From Clostridia bacterium (GTDB taxonomy: Bacteria > Bacillota > Clostridia > Oscillospirales > CAG-272): a stretch of DNA of 5,495 nucleotides. The stretch covers positions 1-5,495 of the forward strand of contig JAFNZX010000031.1 in the NCBI GenBank assembly GCA_017382615.1, given 5' to 3'. The translations under genes and the position numbers were made by a program. Of this stretch, positions 1-5,078 are shown in pieces. Numbering within the stretch: the stretch's first letter is position 1; the number at the start of each line of letters is the position of its first letter. The notes beneath the pieces were generated by a model. The model was not told the origin of the DNA. It saw nothing but the letters and a program-made list of their open reading frames with translations, and searched no databases.

Positions 1-477
1 AGCACAACTTCTATAGGAGAAGGTGCATTTGCTGAATGTCATTCGTTAAAATCTGTTTCGTTAGGTAAGGGATTGACGCACATTTTTGGTGGTGCCTTTT
101 ATTCTTGTACCAGTTTGACGGAAATTGTAATTCCTGCTAATGTTAAAATGATTAACGATGCTATACGTGCGACATGGACCGGTTACAATTATTATGGAGT
201 ATTTGACAGTTGCACATCCTTAGAAAAAGTAATAATTGGAGATGCAGATACTGATATTGATCTCACCACTATAGGTAGTGATGCATTTCAATTTTGTACT
301 TCTTTAACTGAGGTTTATATTGGCAATGCGGTCGGAACTATAGGTGGATATGCTTTTGACGGTTGCACATCTCTCAGTACGATCCAATATGCAGGTGATG
401 CTGACGGTTGGAATGCGATCAGCAAAGGAACCAATTGGGATTTGAACACTGGTGCCTATATTGTTTTGTACAACTGA
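1..477 (+). CDS. BspA-like leucine-rich-repeat (LRR_5) protein, C-terminal part
   Basis: This is the last 158 codons of a gene whose start lies left of the window; the frame is open from base 1 and ends at a TGA. Five copies of an F-x2-C-x-SL signature start near visible residues 10, 33, 68, 96 and 119, each followed by a hydrophobic strand such as LTEIVIP, LEKVIIG or LTEVYIG. Spacing is 23 to 35 residues. This is the BspA/TpLRR-type LRR_5 repeat. The tail (YAGDADGWNAISKGTNWD and on) resembles the W-NAI-KG-W-NTG C-terminal motif common in these proteins. Family members are usually secreted or surface proteins involved in adhesion or host contact; the signal peptide and anchor would be outside the window. 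No anchor or sorting signal follows the last repeat. The gene is visibly AT-richer than its neighbours, which fits a laterally mobile surface gene but does not prove it. The ligand is unknown. Confidence 0.85.
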   Translation, partial: STTSIGEGAFAECHSLKSVSLGKGLTHIFGGAFYSCTSLTEIVIPANVKMINDAIRATWTGYNYYGVFDSCTSLEKVIIGDADTDIDLTTIGSDAFQFCTSLTEVYIGNAVGTIGGYAFDGCTSLSTIQYAGDADGWNAISKGTNWDLNTGAYIVLYN

Positions 478-503
478 TTCAACAAACCAATTCTATAACA
501 CAC

Positions 504-527
504 GCCCCCGAGCCTTGGCTCGGGGGC
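504..527. terminator. GC-rich perfect hairpin after the LRR gene
   Basis: GCCCCCGAGCC and GGCTCGGGGGC form a perfect 11-bp stem around a TT centre, 26 bases after the LRR stop codon. The position fits an intrinsic terminator for the rightward gene. However, the downstream bases are GATATTGATG with no U-run, so termination would be weak or Rho-assisted. It may instead be a dispersed palindromic repeat or a 3'-end stabiliser. Confidence 0.55.
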
Positions 528-639
528 GATATTGATGATTCGTTACCGTAGGAACTATATGTTTTGGCAGGGCAGAAATTCGAATCGTCCACGGGTTTCA
601 TATCAGAAACCTCCCGAGTTGTAGGGTGCCTTGACGTGC
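528..639. other. Intergenic stretch between the hairpin and element A, no gene
   Basis: This stretch has no plausible gene on either strand. It contains CGAATCGTCC (581-590), identical to 3556-3565 within hairpin B1. In both places a GGGC lies seven bases upstream of the shared 10-mer. It may be a decayed copy of the B1 unit, but it no longer forms a convincing stem. Confidence 0.35.
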
Positions 640-755
640 CAAACCTTGTAGGGGCGACCATCGGTCGTCCCACCAAACGGTTTGGATCTTTTCACCCAAA
701 AAGTTTCCTTATGGGTTTTCTTTGGGACGACCGATGGTCGCCCCTACATGGTTTG
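640..755. repeat. Inverted-repeat element A, 33-bp arms, GTAGGGG palindromic units
   Basis: Arms 640-672 and 723-755 are reverse complements with one mismatch in 33 (T646 against the A of ATGG). They are separated by a 50-base centre. Reading inward, each arm runs CAAACC, then TGTAGGGG, then a small internal palindrome (GGGGCGACC-ATC-GGTCGTCCC, nine pairs with one G-U). The centre also contains a perfect 13-base palindrome CCAAAC-G-GTTTGG at 673-685. No open frame of note and no transposase is present. I see no convincing target-site duplication. It could be a MITE-like or REP-like dispersed element, and in RNA it would make a very stable long hairpin. It lies between two convergent genes. 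Related units occur at 3540-3610 and 4813-4926. Confidence 0.8.
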
Positions 756-773
756 TAATTGTTTACATACGCA

Positions 774-799
774 AAAAGGGCTGCCTCGGCAGCCCTTTT
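774..799 (-). terminator. Intrinsic terminator of pfkA
   Basis: AAAAGGGCTGCC (774-785) and GGCAGCCCTTTT (788-799) form a 12-bp perfect stem with a two-base centre. Reading the minus strand, the stem ends in TTTTT (complement of 773-777) about 20 bases after the pfkA stop codon, which is the classic Rho-independent layout. In the plus direction it also ends in TTTT, so it may act bidirectionally and stop leftover transcription from the LRR gene. Confidence 0.88.
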
Positions 800-820
800 G
801 CTATCTGTATTTGGTTATGC

Positions 821-1897
821 TCAGTTGCAGATCTCGTAAGCCATGTTATACAGCTTTTCAATCTTCGCCTGTCTGTAAGCGCAGCGCGCACGCATGGAAG
901 CGATCTCGTCGGCGCTGAAGCGGTCCAGGTCGCCATCCTTGAGCTTGCCCTTGCACATGCGGTCAAGAACCAAGGCATAGTTGATATCCTCGTTGGTGAT
1001 CTTGTTCTCCAGCACGCACATAACGCGGTTGGATTTGCCCTGGAGCAGCAGATTTACTGCCTCAACGCCCATCTGCGTAGCGGTCATTCTGTCGCGCAGG
1101 GTAGGTCCGCCGCCGCGGATGATGTGACCCACGCGCGCAAACTTGGTTTCAACGCCCGTGATTTCCTGCACCTTTTCTGCAAAGTATTCGCTGTATTTTC
1201 TGCCGTTCTTCTGGGGCATGCCCTCGGAGAATACTACAATAATACCTCTCTTGCCCTTGTCGCGCACGTTTGCGATCTTCTGAATAGCAGCCTCCTCGTC
1301 AAAGCCCACCTCGGGGATTGCGATGGATACAGCACCCGTGCAAATACCTGCGTACAGAGCGACCAAGCCGCAGTCTCTGCCCATCACCTCTACGACGTTG
1401 CATCTTGCGTGCGATTCGCAGGTGTCGCGCAGATAGTCGATCATGCCAAGCAGTGTGTTCACGGCGGTGTCGTAACCGATGGTCAGATCGGTTGCGGTGA
1501 TGTCGTTGTCAATGGTTGCGGGAATGCCGATCGAGGGAATTCCGTGATTGGCAAGGTCGGTTGCACCGCGGAAGGTGCCGTCACCGCCAATGGCAACGAT
1601 CGCGCCAATTTCCTGCTCCTTGCAGGTAGCAAGTGCCTTTGCCATGCCCTCGGGCGTTGCAAACTCGGGGCAACGGGAGGAGTACAGCATGGTACCGCCA
1701 TGGGTGATGATGTTGGAAACGCTGTGGGATTCCAAAGGAATCAGATCTCCGTTGAGAAGACCTGCATACCCGCCGTTGATGCCAACGACCTCAATGCCTT
1801 CAGCAAGTGCTTTTCTTGTAACGGCTCTGACAGCCGCATTCATACCGGGGGCGTCACCACCTGAGGTCAGGACGCCGATTTTCTTGAACTTTGCCAT
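821..1897 (-). CDS. pfkA: ATP-dependent 6-phosphofructokinase
   Basis: The product phosphorylates fructose 6-phosphate to fructose 1,6-bisphosphate, the committing step of cytoplasmic glycolysis. The 358-residue protein has all the family signatures in order: GGDAPGMNA (13-21), GGDGT (104-108), TIDND (128-132, with D130 at the position of the E. coli catalytic Asp127), SHxR (R164), MGRDCG (171-176), and GHIIRGG around H257 and R260. Phosphate-donor determinants are Gly107 and Ala127. Pyrophosphate-dependent enzymes normally have Asp and Lys there, so ATP use is expected. The protein is about 40 residues longer than the roughly 320-residue E. coli enzyme. About six of these residues lie between E224 and H257, and much of the rest is at the C-terminus. 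K251 aligns with the substrate-binding Arg243 of E. coli, a conservative change with R254 nearby. The ATG at 1897 is preceded by GAAAGG eight bases upstream. The gene has its own promoter (1948-1976) and terminator (774-799). Confidence 0.96.
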   Translation of the reverse strand: MAKFKKIGVLTSGGDAPGMNAAVRAVTRKALAEGIEVVGINGGYAGLLNGDLIPLESHSVSNIITHGGTMLYSSRCPEFATPEGMAKALATCKEQEIGAIVAIGGDGTFRGATDLANHGIPSIGIPATIDNDITATDLTIGYDTAVNTLLGMIDYLRDTCESHARCNVVEVMGRDCGLVALYAGICTGAVSIAIPEVGFDEEAAIQKIANVRDKGKRGIIVVFSEGMPQKNGRKYSEYFAEKVQEITGVETKFARVGHIIRGGGPTLRDRMTATQMGVEAVNLLLQGKSNRVMCVLENKITNEDINYALVLDRMCKGKLKDGDLDRFSADEIASMRARCAYRQAKIEKLYNMAYEICN

Positions 1898-1947
1898 GTA
1901 TATTGCCTTTCTTTCCCATCATGGGGTCAAAAATATCTCAATTTAAT

Positions 1948-1976
1948 ATTTTACAACAAATATTCGAAAAAATCAA
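1948..1976 (-). promoter_or_regulatory. Sigma-A promoter of pfkA
   Basis: On the minus strand TTGATT (1971-1976), a 17-base spacer and TAAAAT (1948-1953) form a near-consensus vegetative promoter. It predicts a start near 1941 and a leader of about 44 bases. The -35 box contains the TGA stop codon (1973-1975) of the upstream CinA-domain gene. A short palindrome CCCAT-C-ATGGG (1915-1925) lies in the leader and could be a regulator site, but it is too short to call. Confidence 0.75.
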
Positions 1977-2521
1977 GAGTTTTGCCCGAAATTCTGACAG
2001 ATCATATGATAAATTTTTGCTTCTCTGGTTGCAAGCGCGATGGCGAGCAGGGCAGCGCGGCTGCGAATCTCATGACGCGGCAGATACGCGGGTATGCAGT
2101 AACGCTCGGCATACGTAGCCTCGGGAGAGCTGACGCCGATGTAAACTGTGCCCACGGGCGTTTTTTCGCTGCCGCCCCCGGGGCCTGCCACGCCGGTCAG
2201 AGAGATTGCAATCTCAGCCCCGGTGCGTTCGCGTGCGCCTTGCGCCATCTGTCTTGCAACCTCGGCAGAAACCTCGGTATATTGCTCGATCGCAGTGGGA
2301 TCAACGCCCAAAAGATCAATTTTCATTTGGTTGGTGTAGGTTACAAATCCACCCGTGTAGACCGATGAAATGCCGGGCAGGGAGGTTAGCAAACCACCAA
2401 CCAAGCCGCCCGTACAGGATTCAGCCGTGGCAAGGTGGTAGCCAAGCTTGGAAAACAACTTGTAAAGATCCTCTGCGGGATTTTTTGTGATGATGATTCT
2501 TTCTGCGATCTGCTTTTGCAT
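1973..2521 (-). CDS. pncC: Stand-alone CinA C-terminal domain protein, putative nicotinamide-nucleotide amidohydrolase
   Basis: This is a 182-residue protein made only of the CinA_C domain. Visible motifs are ATAESCTGGLVGG (31-43), the VYTGGFVTYTNQMK segment (54-67, with Y62 and K67), TGVAGPGGG (109-117) and PVGTVY (122-127). Members of the PncC type deamidate nicotinamide mononucleotide to nicotinic acid mononucleotide in pyridine nucleotide recycling, probably in the cytoplasm. The N-terminal MoCF-like domain of full-length CinA is absent, so a role in competence is not implied. The ATG at 2521 was chosen because AAGGAGG sits six bases upstream and a strong promoter precedes it. The same frame runs open much further upstream, but that part lies antisense to the radical SAM gene and has no family similarity. 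The gene ends inside the pfkA -35 box, leaving 75 bases between the two genes. Read-through into pfkA is possible because no terminator hairpin lies between them. Confidence 0.9.
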   Translation of the reverse strand: MQKQIAERIIITKNPAEDLYKLFSKLGYHLATAESCTGGLVGGLLTSLPGISSVYTGGFVTYTNQMKIDLLGVDPTAIEQYTEVSAEVARQMAQGARERTGAEIAISLTGVAGPGGGSEKTPVGTVYIGVSSPEATYAERYCIPAYLPRHEIRSRAALLAIALATREAKIYHMICQNFGQNS

Positions 2522-2549
2522 AGTGCGCCTCCTTGTGCGAATTGGTCTT

Positions 2550-2578
2550 ATTATACCACAAATCACACCTTTTGTAAA
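2550..2578 (-). promoter_or_regulatory. Promoter of the CinA-domain gene
   Basis: On the minus strand TTTACA (2573-2578), a 17-base spacer and a perfect TATAAT (2550-2555) form a strong vegetative promoter. The leader is about 20 to 25 bases and carries AAGGAGG. Its -35 box is only 10 bases from the -35 box of the divergent radical SAM promoter, so RNA polymerases on the two promoters would probably interfere. Confidence 0.82.
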
Positions 2579-2588
2579 CAGCCTTATC

Positions 2589-2617
2589 TTGACACGTGGC
2601 GTTTTTTTTCGTATAAT
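2589..2617 (+). promoter_or_regulatory. Perfect-consensus sigma-A promoter of the radical SAM gene
   Basis: TTGACA (2589-2594), exactly 17 bases and TATAAT (2612-2617) match the full vegetative consensus. The spacer contains a run of eight T residues (2602-2609). The leader then carries A6-G7 (2630-2642), whose purine-rich end serves as the ribosome site five bases before the ATG. No operator-like dyad is evident here. Confidence 0.88.
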
Positions 2618-2647
2618 ATATAAAACGAGAAAAAAGGGGGGGACGAT

Positions 2648-3535
2648 ATGCGCAAATGTATGGCATGCCCGCGCGGCTGCGGGATAGACCGCGATACGCA
2701 CAGAGGGTATTGTGGGCAGAGCAGTACGTTTCGGATTGCACGTGCGGATCTGCACATGTGGGAAGAGCCCTGCATCAGCGGCGCGCGCGGCTCGGGAACG
2801 GTGTTCTTTTCGGGCTGCAACCTTGGCTGCGTATTCTGTCAGAACTTCCGCGTCAGCCACCGCGGGCAGGGAATTGAGATCAGCGCGGACGAGCTGACGG
2901 AAAAAATGCTGGAGCTGCAGGCACGCGGGGCGCATAATATCAATCTTGTCACGCCTACACATTATGCAGAGCAGCTTGTGCCCGTTCTCAAAGAGGTCAA
3001 GCCGCAGCTGCATATCCCCATCGCGTACAATACGGGCGGCTATGAAAAGCCCGAAACCTTGCAAATGCTTGCCCCTTATGTGGACGTTTGGATGCCCGAC
3101 TTCAAATTCGGCTCGGCGCAGCTTGCAAAGGACTATGCAGGGGCAGCCGATTACCCCGACGTTGCCGCACGCGCCATTGCCAAAATGTATGAGATCGCCG
3201 GTGCGGTACAATTTGATGCGCAGGGTATGATGACGCGCGGCGTGCTGGTGCGCCATTTGGTGCTGCCGGGCTGCCGTAAGGATTCGATTGCCGTGCTGGA
3301 CAGACTTGCCAAGATCGTTCCCGTGCAGGAGATCCGACTGAGCCTGATGAGCCAGTACACGCCCGATTTTGCCACCGACGCACCGTTTGCCAATCTCCAC
3401 CGCCGCGTGACCAGCTTTGAATATGACTTTGTGATGGCACACGCCGAAAAGTTGGGCTTTGTGGGATACATGCAGCAGCGTGAATCCGCAACGGCAAAAT
3501 ATACCCCCGATTTTGATGGGGAAGAGAATATGTAA
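2648..3535 (+). CDS. PflX-like (COG1313-type) radical SAM protein
   Basis: This is a 295-residue radical SAM enzyme. The CX3CX2C motif is C57-NLG-C61-VF-C64, in the context FFSGCNLGCVFCQN (53-66). It should ligate the 4Fe-4S cluster that cleaves S-adenosylmethionine. A second Cys group lies at the N-terminus: C4 and C7 in CMACPRGCG, then C11 and C22 (GYCG). This is typical of the PflX-like family and could hold another metal site. Other conserved blocks are NLVTPTHY (99-106), YNTGGYE (127-133), DVWMPDFKF (146-154), RHLVLPG (202-208) and SLMSQYTP (232-239). Relatives are often annotated as pyruvate formate-lyase activating enzymes, but no glycyl-radical enzyme gene is adjacent and the true substrate of the family is unknown to me. 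The ATG at 2648 follows a G-rich Shine-Dalgarno. The gene is monocistronic and is followed by hairpins at 3540-3605. Oxygen-sensitive chemistry fits an anaerobe. Confidence 0.9.
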   Translation: MRKCMACPRGCGIDRDTHRGYCGQSSTFRIARADLHMWEEPCISGARGSGTVFFSGCNLGCVFCQNFRVSHRGQGIEISADELTEKMLELQARGAHNINLVTPTHYAEQLVPVLKEVKPQLHIPIAYNTGGYEKPETLQMLAPYVDVWMPDFKFGSAQLAKDYAGAADYPDVAARAIAKMYEIAGAVQFDAQGMMTRGVLVRHLVLPGCRKDSIAVLDRLAKIVPVQEIRLSLMSQYTPDFATDAPFANLHRRVTSFEYDFVMAHAEKLGFVGYMQQRESATAKYTPDFDGEENM

Positions 3536-3539
3536 TATT

Positions 3540-3570
3540 CCTATGGGCGATTGAACGAATCGTCCGTAGG
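3540..3570 (+). repeat. Hairpin B1, GTAGGGG-like palindromic unit
   Basis: CCTATGGGCGATT (3540-3552), a five-base loop and AATCGTCCGTAGG (3558-3570) pair along 13 positions as plus-strand RNA, including two G-U wobbles. On the minus strand those two positions would be A-C mismatches, so the fold is best on the strand transcribed with the radical SAM gene. It starts five bases after that stop codon. There is no U-run, so it may protect the mRNA 3' end more than terminate it. Confidence 0.65.
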
Positions 3571-3586
3571 TATCATGAGACGGTGC

Positions 3587-3610
3587 GGGCGATCACTGAT
3601 CGCCCCTACA
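3587..3610. repeat. Palindromic unit B2, inverted relative to B1
   Basis: GGGCGATCA-C-TGATCGCCC (3587-3605) is a perfect palindrome with a one-base centre. It is followed by CCTACA, so on the minus strand the unit begins TGTAGGGGCGATCA. It shares the TGTAGGGGCGA edge with element A, but its core is GATCA/TGATC where element A has GACC/GGTC. B1 and B2 lie in opposite orientation 16 bases apart, mirroring the paired layout of elements A and C. Confidence 0.65.
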
Positions 3611-3663
3611 ACGTACGTAACCATTACTCACCCAACACGCTACCCCGCGCGAAATCTGCGTTG

Positions 3664-3692
3664 TTGATTTGCCGCTCCTTTCGTGGTATGAT
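3664..3692 (+). promoter_or_regulatory. Extended -10 promoter of the XRE regulator gene
   Basis: TTGATT (3664-3669), a 17-base spacer and TATGAT (3687-3692) form the core. A TG dinucleotide at 3684-3685 gives an extended -10. The predicted start is near 3699, with a leader of about 34 bases holding AAAGGAGA. An ATGATCAT palindrome (3691-3698) overlaps the end of the -10 box and the start region. It is a possible autoregulatory operator, though eight bases is short evidence. Confidence 0.72.
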
Positions 3693-3732
3693 GATCATGT
3701 AAGGACGTCCAACACATCGAAAGGAGAACATT

Positions 3733-4773
3733 ATGGAAATTGGAGCAAAGATCAAACAACTCAGAGCAAAAGCAGGCTTGACGCAGGAGCAGCTTGCGTC
3801 GGCACTTGGCATCAGCGCGCAATCGGTGTCCAAATGGGAAAACGCCGTGACCATGCCGGACGTCGCACTTTTGCCTATGCTGGCAGGCGAGCTTGGCGTG
3901 AGCATTGATGAATTATTCGATCTGACCACAGAACAAAAGCTGCACCGTATCGAGCGTGGCATTGACGTGCTTTCGGAGTATTCCCCCGAGGAATTTGCAC
4001 GCCAAGAGGAATTCTTATTGCATCAGCTGGACGAATATGCCGACAGAACCGTGATTTTAGAGTACTTGGCGCGCTTATATCATTTCCGCATGGAGGCGGA
4101 TGCAAGACGCGTGAGCAAATACGCAAGGGAAGCCATGCTGCGCGCTCCCGAGAAAAAGGTGTGCCAATGGATGCTGCAAATGTCCGAGAGAGCTGATGCT
4201 TGGGATTGGAACGTGGCAAATCACGCGCGTGTGATCGACTTTTACAAGCAGGTCATTGAAAGTGACCGCATCACGCCCAAAGCAACGCTGCCGTATATGT
4301 ATCTGATCGACAATCTGATCGCGGATCACCGTACGGCAGAGGCGGCAAAATACTTGCAGGAATACGCCACCCTGCCTGCGGCAAGACCGTTTATGATCCC
4401 CGTGTACCGCGCACACATTGCGCTTGCCGAGTTTGACAAGCCCCGCTCCGACGCGATCATGGCAGAAGCCGAGCAGTATTTCGGCAGCGATACGGGATTT
4501 TTGTTTGAGCTTGGGCAATACCATGCCAAAACGGGGAATTATCAAAAGGCGATCGCGTATTACGAGGCGTCTTGGAATGATTCCGAAAAACCGCGCTATA
4601 CCGATCCGCTTGATGCGATCTGCATCATTTATGAAATTCTCGGCGATGATCAAAATGCGATCGCTACCTGCGACCGCCTGCTTGTGTCGCTTGCCGAGGA
4701 ATGGGGCTACGAAAAGGATCACGCCCCTGTGCTTGAGGTGCAAAAAAGAAAGCAGTCGCTTTTGCAGAAATAA
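3733..4773 (+). CDS. XRE-family HTH transcriptional regulator with TPR-like C-terminal domain
   Basis: This is a 346-residue DNA-binding protein. Residues 3-62 form a Cro/C1-type HTH: the first helix of the motif is TQEQLASALG (17-26) and the recognition helix SAQSVSKWEN (28-37), followed by the usual MPDVALLPMLAGELGVSIDELF. From about residue 65 the protein is all-helical. FLFELGQYHAKTGNYQKAIAYYEASW (starting at residue 256, quoted here in part of its span) fits a tetratricopeptide repeat, with weaker TPR-like stretches around it. HTH plus TPR is the layout of peptide-responsive RRNPP regulators (Rgg, PlcR, PrgX types). That is only an architectural resemblance here: I see no small secreted-peptide gene beside it. 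The ATG follows AAAGGAG with normal spacing and a dedicated promoter. Targets are unknown; autoregulation is plausible. There is no U-run terminator downstream, only inverted-repeat element C. Confidence 0.88.
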   Translation: MEIGAKIKQLRAKAGLTQEQLASALGISAQSVSKWENAVTMPDVALLPMLAGELGVSIDELFDLTTEQKLHRIERGIDVLSEYSPEEFARQEEFLLHQLDEYADRTVILEYLARLYHFRMEADARRVSKYAREAMLRAPEKKVCQWMLQMSERADAWDWNVANHARVIDFYKQVIESDRITPKATLPYMYLIDNLIADHRTAEAAKYLQEYATLPAARPFMIPVYRAHIALAEFDKPRSDAIMAEAEQYFGSDTGFLFELGQYHAKTGNYQKAIAYYEASWNDSEKPRYTDPLDAICIIYEILGDDQNAIATCDRLLVSLAEEWGYEKDHAPVLEVQKRKQSLLQK

Positions 4774-4812
4774 TGGCGAGCTCTTTTCTTTGTACATAAC
4801 AAATAGTGAACA

Positions 4813-4926
4813 CCAAACAAGGAGGAGCAAGCCCATCCCCTACGACATGTAATGTGAATACCCCTTATGATATAAGGGTATTATAGCATCAGGCGGTAGG
4901 GGAGGGGCTTGCTCCTCCTTGTTTGG
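4813..4926. repeat. Inverted-repeat element C, 31-bp arms with nested hairpin
   Basis: Arms 4813-4843 and 4896-4926 are reverse complements with one mismatch in 31. The right arm reads GTAGGGG, then GGAGGGGC-TT-GCTCCTCC (an internal hairpin with one G-U), then TTGTTTGG, so it has the same parts as element A with a different core. Here the GTAGGGG edges face the centre instead of the outside. The 52-base centre holds its own stem, AATACCC/GGGTATT plus TTAT/ATAA with one bulged C (4857-4882). The element starts 39 bases after the XRE stop codon. It has no coding frame and no obvious target duplication. It may act as a 3'-end structure for the XRE mRNA or be a MITE-like insertion. Confidence 0.8.
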
Positions 4927-5000
4927 CACAAAGTCATTATGAAAAAAGCAAGCAAAAAGGGTTGAGTTGTTAGCGAAAGCCTCATCACAAAGTTTAAGAA

Positions 5001-5045
5001 AAAAGCACTTATGATAACGAAACATCGTTTGTCATAAGTGCTTTT
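5001..5045 (-). terminator. Long-stem terminator, best on the minus strand
   Basis: AAAAGCACTTATGA (5001-5014) and TCATAAGTGCTTTT (5032-5045) form a perfect 14-bp stem. Beyond a small internal loop, a further five pairs (AACGA/TCGTT, 5016-5020 and 5025-5029) close an AACA loop. Read on the minus strand the stem ends in six T residues (complement of 4999-5004), the expected U-run. It should end transcription from the ASRT-like gene at 5318-5495, giving that mRNA a structured trailer of about 300 bases. The plus strand has only TTTT. Confidence 0.78.
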
Positions 5046-5051
5046 GCGTTG

Positions 5052-5075
5052 CTTTGGGAAAGGAGATTCCCAAGG
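5052..5075. repeat. Small hairpin displaying AGGAGA in its loop
   Basis: TTGGGAA (5054-5060) and TTCCCAA (5067-5073) form a seven-bp stem, extendable to nine with one G-U on the plus strand. The six-base loop is AGGAGA, which looks like a Shine-Dalgarno on the plus strand. It sits directly left of the ATGAATTG array. The first ATG of the array (5079) is followed at once by AAT TGA, so no real gene uses this site. Confidence 0.5.
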
Positions 5076-5078
5076 GTA

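Noticed and set aside
640..755. Complete insertion sequence
   Set aside because: Only 116 bases, with no transposase frame and no clear target duplication; at most a non-autonomous element.
722..1864. A 380-codon open frame on the plus strand
   Set aside because: It lies antisense to pfkA, which has full family motifs, ribosome site, promoter and terminator. The plus-frame peptide shows no domain logic and starts inside element A.
2522..3442. Upstream extension of the CinA-domain frame to a 489-residue protein
   Set aside because: The added part crosses the divergent promoters and runs antisense to the radical SAM gene. The ATG at 2521 has AAGGAGG and a promoter, and the CinA_C domain starts right after it.
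4075..4836. A 253-codon minus-strand open frame
   Set aside because: Shadow of the XRE gene; no ribosome site or recognisable motif, and it starts inside an inverted repeat.
4879..4908. Minus-strand promoter suggested by TATAAT at 4880-4885
   Set aside because: There is no acceptable -35 hexamer 16-18 bases upstream, and the hexamer is part of the nested stem of element C.
4939..4965. Short ATG frame beginning MKKASKKG
   Set aside because: It looks like the start of a secreted peptide but stops after eight residues and has no Shine-Dalgarno.
4840..5025. A 61-codon minus-strand open frame
   Set aside because: It covers element C and the terminator stem, has no ribosome site, and its peptide simply translates repeat sequence.
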